A DNA stretch of 64,000 nucleotides from contig JADGAN010000012.1 of the NCBI GenBank assembly GCA_015231955.1, positions 50,707-114,706 on the forward strand, given 5' to 3'. The notes beneath the pieces are model-generated. The model had not been told where the DNA came from and did not search any database. It saw only the letters and a list, made by a program, of their open reading frames with translations. Positions 1 to 8,528 of the stretch are shown here, one piece after another. The translations under genes and the position numbers were made by a program. How positions within the stretch are numbered: the first letter of the stretch is position 1; the number at the start of each line of letters is the position of its first letter. The stretch comes from Oligoflexia bacterium. GTDB lineage: Bacteria; Bdellovibrionota; Bacteriovoracia; Bacteriovoracales; Bacteriovoracaceae.

Positions 1-642
1 GATCATGGTGCTAACCGCTTAGGGGCCTCTGCGCTGATGCAAGGGCTGGGCGATGGTTACTTTGTGATTCCTTATACCATTGGTAACTATTTGGCAGAGT
101 TACCACTAGCAACGGTTGCAAATGGACGTCCCGAGAGTAAGCACCCCGCCTTTATGGCCGCGAATAAAGAGGTTCAAGAGGAGATCAATCGGATTATCTC
201 CGTTAAAGGCAAACGCTCCGTCTCCGACTTACACCGCGAACTGGGAAAGATCATGTGGGAAAAAGTGGGGATGGCCCGAAACGAAAAAGGCCTGAAAGAG
301 GCGCTAACAGAGATCCCACGGTTACGAGAGGAGTTTCGAAGAAATTCCAAAGTTCCTGGGCGTGCTGACGATTTAAATCCAGAGATGGAGAAGGCGCTGC
401 GAATGAACGATTATCTCGACCTTGGGGAGCTAATGGCCCGAGATGCGTTAGGCCGATTAGAGTCGTGTGGAGGCCACTTCAGAGAGGAGTCGCAAACGGC
501 AGAGAGTGAGGCAAAACGCGATGATGAGAAACATTGTAATGTAGCAGTTTGGGAACATAAGGGCGAAGGGGCGCTTCCTGAAAGGCATGTGGAAGAGTTA
601 AAGTTTGAAAATGTTCAACTTTCGCAACGTAGTTACAAATAA
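1..642 (+). CDS. sdhA: Succinate dehydrogenase/fumarate reductase flavoprotein subunit, C-terminal part (5' cut by window)
   Basis: The reading frame is open from base 1, so the gene begins outside the window and only the last 213 residues are seen. The first residues, DHGANRLGASALMQGLGDGY, are the conserved substrate/FAD-region signature of the flavoprotein, and the protein ends in the family-typical ...LKFENVQLSQRSYK. The subunit carries covalent FAD and interconverts succinate and fumarate at the cytoplasmic face of the inner membrane. sdhB follows after 49 bases, so the two are probably one operon; the cytochrome b subunit would lie upstream, outside the window. The residues and motif are seen; the direction of catalysis (SDH or FRD) cannot be told. 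Confidence 0.93.
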   Translation, partial: DHGANRLGASALMQGLGDGYFVIPYTIGNYLAELPLATVANGRPESKHPAFMAANKEVQEEINRIISVKGKRSVSDLHRELGKIMWEKVGMARNEKGLKEALTEIPRLREEFRRNSKVPGRADDLNPEMEKALRMNDYLDLGELMARDALGRLESCGGHFREESQTAESEAKRDDEKHCNVAVWEHKGEGALPERHVEELKFENVQLSQRSYK

Positions 643-691
643 GTTTAAAGTTAAAGCAAAGCTATAGCTATAAAGAGAAGGAATAAAAAGT

Positions 692-1486
692 ATGAGCAGT
701 AAAAATATGACAATTCACTTGAAAATCTGGAGACAAAAGTGTTGCAGCGAGAAGGGTAGGATGGAAAACTACACCTTAACCACCGTCTCACCCGATATGT
801 CCTTTTTAGAGATGCTCGACCTTTTAAATCAAGAGCTGATTGTAAAAGGGGAAGAACCGGTGGTTTTCGATCACGACTGTCGTGAAGGTATTTGTGGCGC
901 TTGCTCTTTAATGATTAATGGTGAGCCCCATGGACCAGAGATGTTGACGACGAGCTGCCAGCTGCATATGAGAAAGTTTAAAGATGGTGACACCATCGTT
1001 GTCGAGCCCTTTCGTGCCAAAGCTTTTCCAGTCATCCGCGATCTTGCTTGTGATCGTAGCGCCTTCGATAAGATTATTGCCTCTGGCGGTTTCATCAGTG
1101 TGAACACGGGGAGTGGAGCAGAGGCCAATGCCACTTTAGTAAAGCAAGAGAGTGCTGAACTGGCAATGGATGCCGCGGCCTGCATTGGTTGTGGTGCTTG
1201 TGTGGCCGCGTGTAGTAATGCCTCGGCCATGCTCTTTGTGGCGGCAAAGGTCTCTCACCTGGGGTTGCTGCCTCAAGGCGATCCCGAGGCGAGTAAGCGC
1301 GTTTATAACATGGTTAAACGGATGGATGAACTTGGCTTTGGAAATTGTAGCAATGAGGGGGAGTGTGAAGCTGCTTGCCCCAAGGGAATTAAGATCAGCA
1401 ATATTGCTCGCATGAATCGCAAATTCCTTCTCTCCTCGCTTACTTCTGCTCCTGAAGAGGGTGGTGGCAAACAAGAGTGGAACTAG
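692..1486 (+). CDS. sdhB: Succinate dehydrogenase/fumarate reductase iron-sulfur subunit
   Basis: 264 residues, normal length. All three cluster motifs are visible in order: the plant-type [2Fe-2S] site CREGICGAC with a later Cys in TTSCQLH, the [4Fe-4S] site [11 protein letters not shown], and the [3Fe-4S] site beginning [15 protein letters not shown]. It passes electrons between the flavoprotein and membrane quinone. An AGAAGG-type ribosome site precedes the ATG at 692; a second ATG at 707 is possible. Sequence style (long N-terminal strand, [11 protein letters not shown]) matches the sdhCAB type of Bacillus, epsilon- and deltaproteobacterial enzymes. The stop codon overlaps the stop of the opposite-strand gene by four bases. 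Confidence 0.95.
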   Translation: MSSKNMTIHLKIWRQKCCSEKGRMENYTLTTVSPDMSFLEMLDLLNQELIVKGEEPVVFDHDCREGICGACSLMINGEPHGPEMLTTSCQLHMRKFKDGDTIVVEPFRAKAFPVIRDLACDRSAFDKIIASGGFISVNTGSGAEANATLVKQESAELAMDAAACIGCGACVAACSNASAMLFVAAKVSHLGLLPQGDPEASKRVYNMVKRMDELGFGNCSNEGECEAACPKGIKISNIARMNRKFLLSSLTSAPEEGGGKQEWN

Positions 1487-1746
1487 ATTCCGCTCCAACC
1501 GCCGCCGCTATCATCTGGGCCGCTATATCCGCCACCGCTATCATCGCTACTGCCTCCGCCACAAATTGGAACATCTCCGCTATCCCAGGTACGACCATCA
1601 TTGCCATTATCGGGGGAAACATCAATAGGATCAGGGGTGCTCGGAGAGTGATCGGGCATACTGCCACTGCCGTCACCACCGCCAGTAGCATAGGCGGCCA
1701 CGTTTAGTGTTGTTAGTAGCAGGAAGGCGTAAATTAATTTTTTCAT
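1483..1746 (-). CDS. Small exported Gly/Ser/Asp-rich protein
   Basis: 87 residues. Residues 1-20 ([20 protein letters not shown]) form a clear Sec signal peptide with an AYA cleavage site. The mature part is about 66 residues, almost all Gly, Ser, Asp and Pro, with a repeated [10 protein letters not shown] / [10 protein letters not shown] unit at the C terminus. A good AGGAGAA ribosome site lies just upstream. No family is recognised. The acidic, flexible composition suggests an exported low-complexity or cation-binding protein, but nothing catalytic is visible. It is convergent with sdhB and shares four bases with it. Confidence 0.7.
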   Translation of the reverse strand: MKKLIYAFLLLTTLNVAAYATGGGDGSGSMPDHSPSTPDPIDVSPDNGNDGRTWDSGDVPICGGGSSDDSGGGYSGPDDSGGGWSGI

Positions 1747-1846
1747 GGTAAATTCTCCTGTTCATTTTGTGAAAAAAAGTTTTTTATCGAGGGATCAGGG
1801 AAATTGCAATACAAAGAGCGACATGAAATAAGTGAGGAAAGTAAAA

Positions 1847-2968
1847 ATGTTTGTTTACTCAGAGACTATTAACGCTTTTATGCTACGAATGAAAAAACGC
1901 TTTAAGGAAATTCTTACTTATGAGCTGGGGATGCGCTTTAGTGGAGATCATTTTTTTCATCGCCAGAGTTACCACTATGTACAGTTTGCGGCCTTTGAGC
2001 GAAGCGGAGTGCAGCAGATGCTGGCGTATTTTGACAGCGAGCTAAAGCTGATTGCCTTCAATAAGCTGTTAGTCTATAGCGCAAAGGATGCACTGATTAG
2101 TGATATTCTTCGGCATGAAGTGGCCCATCTGATGGTGTTTTTAGATTATGGAGTGGTGGATGAGATGCACGGGAGAGAGTTCCAAGCAGTTTGCCAGCGC
2201 TATGGGTGGAATAGAGAGAGTATTATGCGTGCTTCTTCATCGCTTGAGGTGGAAAATCAAAACATTGTAGGCGATTTAGAGAGTGAACGGGTACTGGATA
2301 AGGTGCAAAAGTTATTAGCGCTTGCAGGAAGCTCCAATGCACACGAGGCGGAGTTGGCGATGTTGCGGGCCAATCAGTTGTTGCTAAAACACAATTTGAA
2401 ATTTTTAAGTGCCAAGGAGAGGGTCGCGGCCTCCGATCTTATCTATTGTGATCAAGTGTTGCGGGCCAAGAGAAAGTCGGCGAAGCTTAATGCGATTGCC
2501 AGGATTTTAGGGTGCTTTTTTGTGGCGCCTATTTTTAGTTACAAAGGGGAGGGTGTCTCTTTGGAGGTAACGGGATCACGTACCAATGTGGAGTTTGCAA
2601 AGTATGTGGCGGCCTTTTTAGACCGGGAGTTAGAGCGTTTGTGGGAGGATAGTCGTAAACTTTTACATTGCGGTGGACTGCGTGCTCGCAACTCCTTTAT
2701 GACGGGGGTGGCGTATGGCTTTAAAGAGAAGCTCCAGTCGTCACAGCAGCAAGATGTCAGCAAAGAGGACAGTTTGGCGCTAACGGTGTTTCAAAAGAGG
2801 CTGCAAGAGGATTTGAAGGTTGTCTATACACGAATAACCAGTAGTTATTCTAGTGCCTCCATTGATCAATTGGGATTGGGACTGGGTAAGGCCGCAGGCA
2901 AGAAGCTTACGATTCATCCAGGAGTAGGGGATAAGGGAGGGTGCTCGCCGCTTCTATTTTTGGAGTAG
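1847..2968 (+). CDS. SprT-like metalloprotease domain plus DUF2786 protein
   Basis: 373 residues. The N-terminal third is SprT-like: a zinc-metalloprotease HEVAH motif at about residues 90-94 in ILRHEVAHLM, and a downstream third-ligand candidate in MHGREFQAVC. It is followed by a DUF2786 segment, DKVQKLLALAGSSNAHEAEL, at about residues 145-185. The C-terminal part has no recognised motif. SprT family members are known in DNA-protein crosslink proteolysis; this role is not shown here. An upstream in-frame GTG at 1832 exists, but the ATG at 1847 has GAGGAAAG at proper spacing, so 1847 was chosen. The 3' end overlaps the convergent hslO gene by 15 bases. Confidence 0.8.
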   Translation: MFVYSETINAFMLRMKKRFKEILTYELGMRFSGDHFFHRQSYHYVQFAAFERSGVQQMLAYFDSELKLIAFNKLLVYSAKDALISDILRHEVAHLMVFLDYGVVDEMHGREFQAVCQRYGWNRESIMRASSSLEVENQNIVGDLESERVLDKVQKLLALAGSSNAHEAELAMLRANQLLLKHNLKFLSAKERVAASDLIYCDQVLRAKRKSAKLNAIARILGCFFVAPIFSYKGEGVSLEVTGSRTNVEFAKYVAAFLDRELERLWEDSRKLLHCGGLRARNSFMTGVAYGFKEKLQSSQQQDVSKEDSLALTVFQKRLQEDLKVVYTRITSSYSSASIDQLGLGLGKAAGKKLTIHPGVGDKGGCSPLLFLE

Positions 2969-3760
2969 CTGATACTTTTTCTTGCAATACTCACAAACTA
3001 CTTCAAGCTCTTTGCTTCCTTGATAGAGGTTCTGTCGTTCACTCTCAGAAAGGGCATTAATCAGTGCTTGCATATTTTCAATAGAACAACCACAGGTGAA
3101 GGTTAACGCTTTAGCATGGAGAAATTTGAGTCCATGAGTTTCCACGAATGCTTGGATTGCTGCTAACTCATTTAGGCCTAGTTGAAAGAGTTCACTAAAG
3201 AGCTTTTGTCGAGAGAACCAATACTCCTTTGGCGTCAGTTTACTCGCAGCTTTTTTAGAGGAGGGAGGCAGTCTCATCAGCAGTAGTGCTTGGTCACTCT
3301 CTTTACTCGTAAAGAGGTGTGCATCGATTTGATACGATTTAATCAACACCAAAATCATCAGTTGATCGATAGTGGAATCGTTGATTTCGATGATCGATTG
3401 GTAGGGACGCTTGCCGGGAAAACTTTTAGTCAGTCGCAATCTTCCACAAAGCTTTTGCGGGAACTCTTTAAAATCTTCAGGCAAAAGTACGGAGCGGTAA
3501 CGGCCATCAAAGTCGGTTTCAATTTTAAAGTGAAAGTCAGGATAGTGAGAATCGATATAAATTCCTAGACGTTCACCACGCTTTAAAAGTGAGGTCATCA
3601 ACATCGTAGTAAGGATAAGATCACGGTAAAAATTAAGACCACTAGCTTGTAGTGATTGTGTAAGTACCATCTCTTGAATTATTTTTTGACCTTCTAAAAA
3701 ATGAATGAGATAATCTTCTTGGTCATCAATAAGCGTAATTAGTGTACTGGAATTTAACAT
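2954..3760 (-). CDS. hslO: Hsp33-family redox-regulated chaperone
   Basis: 268 residues, close to the family norm (about 290). The C-terminal redox switch is present: CGC at about residue 223 and CEYC near the C terminus, the four zinc-binding cysteines that form disulfides under oxidative stress and activate holdase activity in the cytoplasm. The N-terminal region (GQKIIQEMVLTQSLQASG and following) is a divergent form of the Hsp33 body. The ATG at 3760 was preferred over a TTG one codon upstream. It lies head to head with the rubrerythrin gene, another oxidative-stress protein, separated by 85 bases that must hold both promoters. Confidence 0.82.
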   Translation of the reverse strand: MLNSSTLITLIDDQEDYLIHFLEGQKIIQEMVLTQSLQASGLNFYRDLILTTMLMTSLLKRGERLGIYIDSHYPDFHFKIETDFDGRYRSVLLPEDFKEFPQKLCGRLRLTKSFPGKRPYQSIIEINDSTIDQLMILVLIKSYQIDAHLFTSKESDQALLLMRLPPSSKKAASKLTPKEYWFSRQKLFSELFQLGLNELAAIQAFVETHGLKFLHAKALTFTCGCSIENMQALINALSESERQNLYQGSKELEVVCEYCKKKYQLLQK

Positions 3761-3845
3761 CAAAAAACCCTAAACTAAAGTAATAAACAGTAATTCGTAA
3801 GCAGAATAGATAGCAATCTCATATCAATTTCTTAAGGAGTGGACA

Positions 3846-4424
3846 ATGAAAATTACAGGAACGGAGACAGAGAAAAATCTTTTAAAGGCCTTTGCCGGAG
3901 AGTCGCAAGCAAGAAATCGTTACACTTATTTTGCGTCTCAAGCAAAAAAAGAGGGATTGGAGAAGGTTGCGGCAATCTTTGAAGAGACCGCTAGTCAAGA
4001 AAAAGAGCATGCAAAGCGCTTCTTTAAATTCCTAGAGGGGGGTGATGTGGAGATCACTGCCACTTTTCCTGCGGGAAAGCTCGGAACAACGCTGGAAAAT
4101 TTACAAGCGGCAGCGCATGGAGAGCACCATGAGTGGACAGAGATGTATCCGGAGTTTGCCAATATTGCCCGTAGGGAAGGGCTGGAGGCGGTGGCAAAGG
4201 TGTTCGAAGCGATCTCCATTGCAGAAAAGCGCCACGAGGATCGTTATAATCGTTTGCATGTACTTTTAAAAGATCAACAAATATTTAAGCAAAGTGGTCG
4301 AGTGACTTGGCGCTGTCGTAATTGTGGTTATATTCATGAGGGAAATGAAGCTCCTGCTGTCTGTGTAGCATGTGCTCATCCGCAGGCCCACTTCGAAATT
4401 TCAGCAGATCTGCTGGCCCTCTAA
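3846..4424 (+). CDS. rbr: Rubrerythrin
   Basis: 192 residues. An N-terminal ferritin-like four-helix domain carries the diiron ligands: FAGESQARNRYTYFASQAKK, EETASQEKEHAKRFF (ExxH) and AISIAEKRHEDRYNRL (ExxH). A C-terminal rubredoxin-like domain has CRNCG and CVAC Cys pairs. Rubrerythrins reduce hydrogen peroxide in the cytoplasm of anaerobes and microaerophiles. A strong AAGGAG precedes the ATG. It diverges from hslO, consistent with joint use under oxidative stress. Confidence 0.95.
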   Translation: MKITGTETEKNLLKAFAGESQARNRYTYFASQAKKEGLEKVAAIFEETASQEKEHAKRFFKFLEGGDVEITATFPAGKLGTTLENLQAAAHGEHHEWTEMYPEFANIARREGLEAVAKVFEAISIAEKRHEDRYNRLHVLLKDQQIFKQSGRVTWRCRNCGYIHEGNEAPAVCVACAHPQAHFEISADLLAL

Positions 4425-4515
4425 GCAAATTTTGATTATTGCTTCCTCCTATGCGGTCGTCATTTTAATCCTTTAGTAAATCGCAAAGTAGACACCTCTT
4501 TGCATAGTAAAGAGT

Positions 4516-5037
4516 ATGAACTTTAGAACCACAGGTGTTTTTAAAAACAAGAAAGGTTATCACTCCGTCGGTGTCTTTGGTTACGCGTCCAGAGGTATTC
4601 CCGGAGTGGAGATTATTGGTTATGGCAAGAATGTTAAATTGATGCGCGAAAAATTTATTTTTCTAAGTAGGCAAAGGGCGCTCGCGATCCCCCTAAAACG
4701 TTATGTTCTTTGTATCGAGCAACACGAGCAGCTGATCTTGTCTTCGCTTAGTGAGGTAGATGAATCGATTTCATGGCTGGAATTGCCGTTACTGCTAATC
4801 TTTTGGTCTTTAGCGGGTGTGATTCAGATGGGTCGATTAGATGATTGCATCCTAGGAGGAAAGGTGTCGATTGCAGGCGAAGTTTTAACCTTATCGTGTG
4901 AGGAGCTTACTGCAGTTGCCACTTTTTCTCCCCATCAAAAATGTATCACTATCCCTAAGCGCAGTGATCTCTACTATGTGCTACCGTTACCAGAAATCTT
5001 AGGTGAGGAGTTGATGATCCATTGCCGATTGTTTTAG
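4516..5037 (+). CDS. Orphan ComM/YifB-type N-terminal (ChlI-like) domain protein
   Basis: 173 residues. The start resembles the N-terminal domain of ComM/YifB Mg-chelatase-like ATPases: GYASRGIPGVEIIGYGKNVKL corresponds to the family pattern SRGLPGFxIVGLPxxAVKE, and ELPLLLIFWSLAGVIQMGRL to the FDLPIALGxLAA region with the following strand. The AAA+ ATPase core that follows in full-length ComM (about 500 residues, Walker A GxPGxGKS) is absent, and no continuation is seen in any frame after 5037. The gene is therefore a stand-alone domain or a remnant that has stayed open. Its conserved acidic and glycine positions are eroded. Assignment is by motif pattern only. Confidence 0.6.
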   Translation: MNFRTTGVFKNKKGYHSVGVFGYASRGIPGVEIIGYGKNVKLMREKFIFLSRQRALAIPLKRYVLCIEQHEQLILSSLSEVDESISWLELPLLLIFWSLAGVIQMGRLDDCILGGKVSIAGEVLTLSCEELTAVATFSPHQKCITIPKRSDLYYVLPLPEILGEELMIHCRLF

Positions 5038-5093
5038 GGGTATTAGGAGAAGAGTTTTGCCGCTATTGACGAAAATACACTCTTTTCGATCTA

Positions 5094-6119
5094 ATGAAAG
5101 AGATGAATATTTTAAATTCTCTCAGACAAAATAATCTCTCTTTTAAATTAGTGCCTATTCATATTCGGGAGCTGATCTACTTTCAAGAGGTTCCATGCGA
5201 TATTTACGGTTATGTAAATGAATTTTTTGTAGTGGTGATGCAAAAGGGACTACTTATCAATAAAGATAGCTTACAGCAGGTGATCAATTTAGGCGCAGAT
5301 CAACTCTTTGTCCTTGATGATGACTATAAGTTGCTAGTGAAGAAAAATCAAAAAATTTTACTGGAGATATCTCGCTCTCTTTCCATTGGTGATGTCATAG
5401 CAAATGGAAAAAAACAAGTATACTACTTATCTTTAAACCTTGAGTACCTTTATCAAAATCCCACTGATGACGAGACACTGCTCTTGCAATATCAGTGTAT
5501 TAAGAGCTTAGGGCGACTTTTGTTGGCAAAACTTAGTTTGATTCCAGTGTTGTTTCAATACTTACTTGATCAAACCTATCATTACTCGGTCTCTCAACCA
5601 CTACTATCATCACTGATATTGCTAGGATATTTAAAGAGTACACAACAGTTTAGTGAAAAAGATATTATCTCGTTATTTCTTACCAGCTATTTTAAAGATA
5701 TTGGTCTCTCGATTATTCCGAAAACTTGTCTTGATAAAAAAGATTTAAATGAAGAGGAAAAAAAATTAATCTCGCAACACCAACAATTTTCAATAGAAAT
5801 TTTAAGTGGAAGGATCCCTCTGGGAGTCAACTATTTTAATATTATCAATAATCATCATGTGCACTCTTTGCTTGGTGGAGATGTGGTGACTAAAGCAAAT
5901 GATCAAAATGAGGTGCTGATCGGGGCAGAGACGTTATTTGTGGAAATGGTTGATATATTAGCTGCAATGATTAGCAAGCGGCCTTACCGTGATGGCCTTA
6001 CACTTTATAGTGGTCTTCAACGGATAAAAGACATTCTGGGGAAAGAACATCAGCAGGAGTTTAAGTTGTTAGTTTGGTTCTTGCAAAAATTTTTCAAGCT
6101 GGATGACAAATCGTCTTGA
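5094..6119 (+). CDS. Degenerate HD-GYP-domain protein
   Basis: 341 residues. The C-terminal half follows the HD-GYP phosphodiesterase pattern: YFKDIGLSIIPKTCLDKKDL matches LLHDIGKIGIPDxIL, then EEEKKLISQHQQFSIEIL, a NNHHVHS block, and AAMISKRPYRDGL matching DALTSxRPYRxAL. The metal-binding HD becomes KD and the GYP motif is lost, so c-di-GMP hydrolysis is unlikely. The N-terminal 120 residues have no recognised fold. Degenerate HD-GYP proteins can act as c-di-GMP or protein-interaction modules. The start is uncertain: ATG 5094 has a weak ribosome site and ATG 5103 is also possible. Confidence 0.7.
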   Translation: MKEMNILNSLRQNNLSFKLVPIHIRELIYFQEVPCDIYGYVNEFFVVVMQKGLLINKDSLQQVINLGADQLFVLDDDYKLLVKKNQKILLEISRSLSIGDVIANGKKQVYYLSLNLEYLYQNPTDDETLLLQYQCIKSLGRLLLAKLSLIPVLFQYLLDQTYHYSVSQPLLSSLILLGYLKSTQQFSEKDIISLFLTSYFKDIGLSIIPKTCLDKKDLNEEEKKLISQHQQFSIEILSGRIPLGVNYFNIINNHHVHSLLGGDVVTKANDQNEVLIGAETLFVEMVDILAAMISKRPYRDGLTLYSGLQRIKDILGKEHQQEFKLLVWFLQKFFKLDDKSS

Positions 6120-6199
6120 TATTTTTTCTTTTCAAAGCTCAAAAAGTTCAGCACAATTTTATTAAAGAAGATATTCTTGTCAAAGTCTAAGGAGGGATA

Positions 6200-6421
6200 A
6201 TGGCACAAAAAATCGTGAGTCCAGTCACGGGAATTTTAGAGGAAGATAAAGTGTACGTTGATTTTGGAGAGCATGAAGGAAAATCTGTTTTAGAAATTGC
6301 GGATACTTTGCCAGATTATTACAGCTACATGATTGCAGCAAAAGATCAAGGCAATTTCTTTATCCGTAGAGGAAAAGATAAGCTTTTTAGATTGTACATT
6401 ACGGAAAGCAATAGAGTGTAG
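6200..6421 (+). CDS. Small conserved-looking protein with DUF3820/exonuclease-X-tail-like motif
   Basis: 73 residues behind an excellent AAGGAGGG ribosome site. The core VDFGEHEGKSVLEIADTLPD and following resembles the short FGKHKGKSLxEIAxxxPDYLxW module found as DUF3820 or at the C terminus of exonuclease X-like proteins. No catalytic residues are visible. It is flanked by the degenerate HD-GYP gene upstream and the convergent flagellin gene downstream (16-base gap). Function unknown. Confidence 0.65.
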   Translation: MAQKIVSPVTGILEEDKVYVDFGEHEGKSVLEIADTLPDYYSYMIAAKDQGNFFIRRGKDKLFRLYITESNRV

Positions 6422-6437
6422 ATTTTAAATCAAGAAA

Positions 6438-7271
6438 TTAAGAGAGAAGTTTTAGTGCAGCTGAGCCTTGGTTATTTGCTTGAGCTAGTACAGATGTACC
6501 TGCTTGAGTTAAAATATTAAGGCGCACATTCTCTGCGGTCTCTTGAGCAAAATCGGTATCACGAATTCGCGAGTTGGCAGCTGATAAGTTTTCCACCATA
6601 CCTTGAATATTATTCGAGGTATTAACCAAACGGTTTTGAACAGCTCCAAGATCTGCACGTTGTCCTGATATTTTTTGAATAGCAGTATCTAGAAGTGCCA
6701 GACTGAATTGAGAATTCTCTTTGTTGTGTACGGAGATTTGATCAAGACCTAAACTCGTAAGTGTAGAGTTTGTACCAGCGGCATTGTAGGAGATACGATC
6801 TTCAAAGGCATTATTATTGGTACCAATTTGAAAATCGTAGCTAAGTCCAGTTCCATTTAAGAGCTTTTTGCCGTTGTACTCTGTCACTTGAGAGATTCTT
6901 TCAATCTCCATTTTCAACTGTTGATACTCGATATCAGTGAGGCTTCTTTCTGAATCACCCATGGTGTCGGATGCTGATTGCACTGCTAGCTCACGAAGAC
7001 GAGTAAGAATGGAAGAGATCTCATTTAATCCTCCCTCGGCCGTTTGAATCAGAGAAATACCATCATTGGCGTTACGGTTTGCCTGATTTAAACCACGAAC
7101 ACCGGCCTTCAACTTTTCACTGATGGCCAGTCCTGCAGCGTCGTCAGCAGCTTTGTTGATCCGATTACCAGTAGATAATCGTCCAAGAGAAGTGTTTTGT
7201 TTTTCCGTAACTTGCCCTAAGCTTCTCTGTGCACTTAAGGACGAGACATTGGTGTTGATACGCAGACCCAT
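6438..7271 (-). CDS. fliC: Flagellin
   Basis: 277 residues, a short flagellin. The N-terminal D0/D1 part (MGLRINTNVSSLSAQRSLGQ, then NRINKAADDAAGLAISEKLK) and the C-terminal part (DFAQETAENVRLNILTQAG, ending in LLS) are conserved. Only about 60 residues lie between them, so the surface domain is minimal. The open frame extends 14 codons upstream, but the ATG at 7271 is preceded by AAGGAGGT six bases away and begins the canonical MGLRINTN, so it is the true start. It builds the flagellar filament after export by the flagellar type III system. No other filament gene adjoins it. Confidence 0.96.
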   Translation of the reverse strand: MGLRINTNVSSLSAQRSLGQVTEKQNTSLGRLSTGNRINKAADDAAGLAISEKLKAGVRGLNQANRNANDGISLIQTAEGGLNEISSILTRLRELAVQSASDTMGDSERSLTDIEYQQLKMEIERISQVTEYNGKKLLNGTGLSYDFQIGTNNNAFEDRISYNAAGTNSTLTSLGLDQISVHNKENSQFSLALLDTAIQKISGQRADLGAVQNRLVNTSNNIQGMVENLSAANSRIRDTDFAQETAENVRLNILTQAGTSVLAQANNQGSAALKLLS

Positions 7272-7396
7272 CGATGACCTCCTTGTTTCCTTGCGATCAT
7301 CCCTGATGCTCAACCTCTCAGAAACCTTGAGAAATCGATAAGCGTACTGCTTTTAGTAGTTATAGAAATGTTTATATCACTTAAGAGTGCTTCATA

Positions 7397-8515
7397 ATGA
7401 AAGGCGCTCTTGCTGTGTCAGATCGTAATTTCAAAAATAAAACTTTAGGAAAAAATAAAAAAAATGCAAAAAGAAAAAAACTTATCTTCTTTGTAAAATC
7501 TTTCGATAGTTGCAGTATGAAGAATAGTCCGTTAGAGAAGCATGCTATAGTATTTTACTTAGAGAAGCGCTCAAAGAGCAGAGAGCAGTTGCTGGCACTC
7601 TTGCAAAATATAGAGATACATCCAGAAATCGAAATCTTGGTCATCAAAGAGCAGAGTGAACTTACTGCACTTTTAAAACAAACGAGCGAGTTTTTAATTA
7701 TTACCAGTGAAATAAAACAACTGTTAGAAGCGATGGAGAGTTCGCAGCTTAGGCCAAAGCTGTGGTGGGCGGTAGTCTCTAAGAAAATAAGTAATAAGAC
7801 CGAAGATTTTCTGCGCACTAAAGCTTTAGAGAAAATTTTTTTATTGGAAGAGGTGGAGAAGATTTTCACCGAAGTAAAGCGATATCACAATCAGCTGGTG
7901 AATCGTCTTAAGAGGCGAAGAGAGTTGCGGCCAATCTTTGATCGCTATAGTGATTTAAAACATCTTGGGAACTTTTTATTTGAAAGCTATAGAGCACACC
8001 TCTCCCTGTATTTATTTAATGATCAAGAAGCTGTCTTTGAGAATAGCTACTCTAGGAAAATCTCTTTGTTTGCAGGAGTTCGCAAACACTCTGCCTTTTA
8101 TCGCTCACTTATAGAAGAGGCACGCTTTTATCAAGAGGAGGTCTTGCAAAAATATGCTTTTGTATCGCAAATCACTCATGCCGCCTGGGTAGTGGAGGAG
8201 GGGGGAGGGCTTGCTTACGATGAGACTCCCTACTATGCTGCTAATGCACTGGTATGCCCTTTTCCGGAGGGGGTTGCTCTCTTGCATTTTGTGAAGGGGG
8301 AGGTTGGGAGAAGGGGTGATCTGAGAATGAGTTTTTTAGTGGAATTGATTTTGCATTATCAGCAAGAGTTTGCTTTGCAAATGGCCATTTATAAGAGGAG
8401 AGTTTTTTTAAGATTTTTTTCTTACCATCTAGAGCAAATGGTGTCTTTTTGCCACCGCAAATACACTCGGTTGCTCTCTTTCTTGCGGTACTGTTTTTGC
8501 AACAAGAAAAGATGA
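7397..8515 (+). CDS. Hypothetical protein
   Basis: 372 residues, no family recognised. The N-terminal 40 residues are Lys/Asn-rich and may not be translated; an internal ATG at 7517 (MKNSPLEKH) is an alternative start and neither has a convincing ribosome site. Residues about 45-165 alternate short strands and helices (IEILVIKEQ, FLIITSEI, KLWWAVVSKK), suggestive of a degenerate receiver-like fold. Residues about 195-330 could be GAF-like. The C-terminal 40 residues are aromatic and basic. It diverges from the flagellin gene (125-base gap). Cytoplasmic location is likely because no signal or membrane segment is seen. Confidence 0.6.
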   Translation: MKGALAVSDRNFKNKTLGKNKKNAKRKKLIFFVKSFDSCSMKNSPLEKHAIVFYLEKRSKSREQLLALLQNIEIHPEIEILVIKEQSELTALLKQTSEFLIITSEIKQLLEAMESSQLRPKLWWAVVSKKISNKTEDFLRTKALEKIFLLEEVEKIFTEVKRYHNQLVNRLKRRRELRPIFDRYSDLKHLGNFLFESYRAHLSLYLFNDQEAVFENSYSRKISLFAGVRKHSAFYRSLIEEARFYQEEVLQKYAFVSQITHAAWVVEEGGGLAYDETPYYAANALVCPFPEGVALLHFVKGEVGRRGDLRMSFLVELILHYQQEFALQMAIYKRRVFLRFFSYHLEQMVSFCHRKYTRLLSFLRYCFCNKKR

Positions 8516-8528
8516 GGTGTTTCTATTC

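Noticed and set aside
4483..4503. Inverted repeat GCAAAG-N9-CTTTGC after rubrerythrin
   Set aside because: Six-base stem, no T-run; too weak to call a terminator or regulatory site, though it precedes the ComM-like gene.
7272..7396. Sigma-28-type promoter upstream of flagellin
   Set aside because: A TAAA with a GAT-containing element about 15 bases on is present, but the GCCGATAA half is a poor match; not listed.
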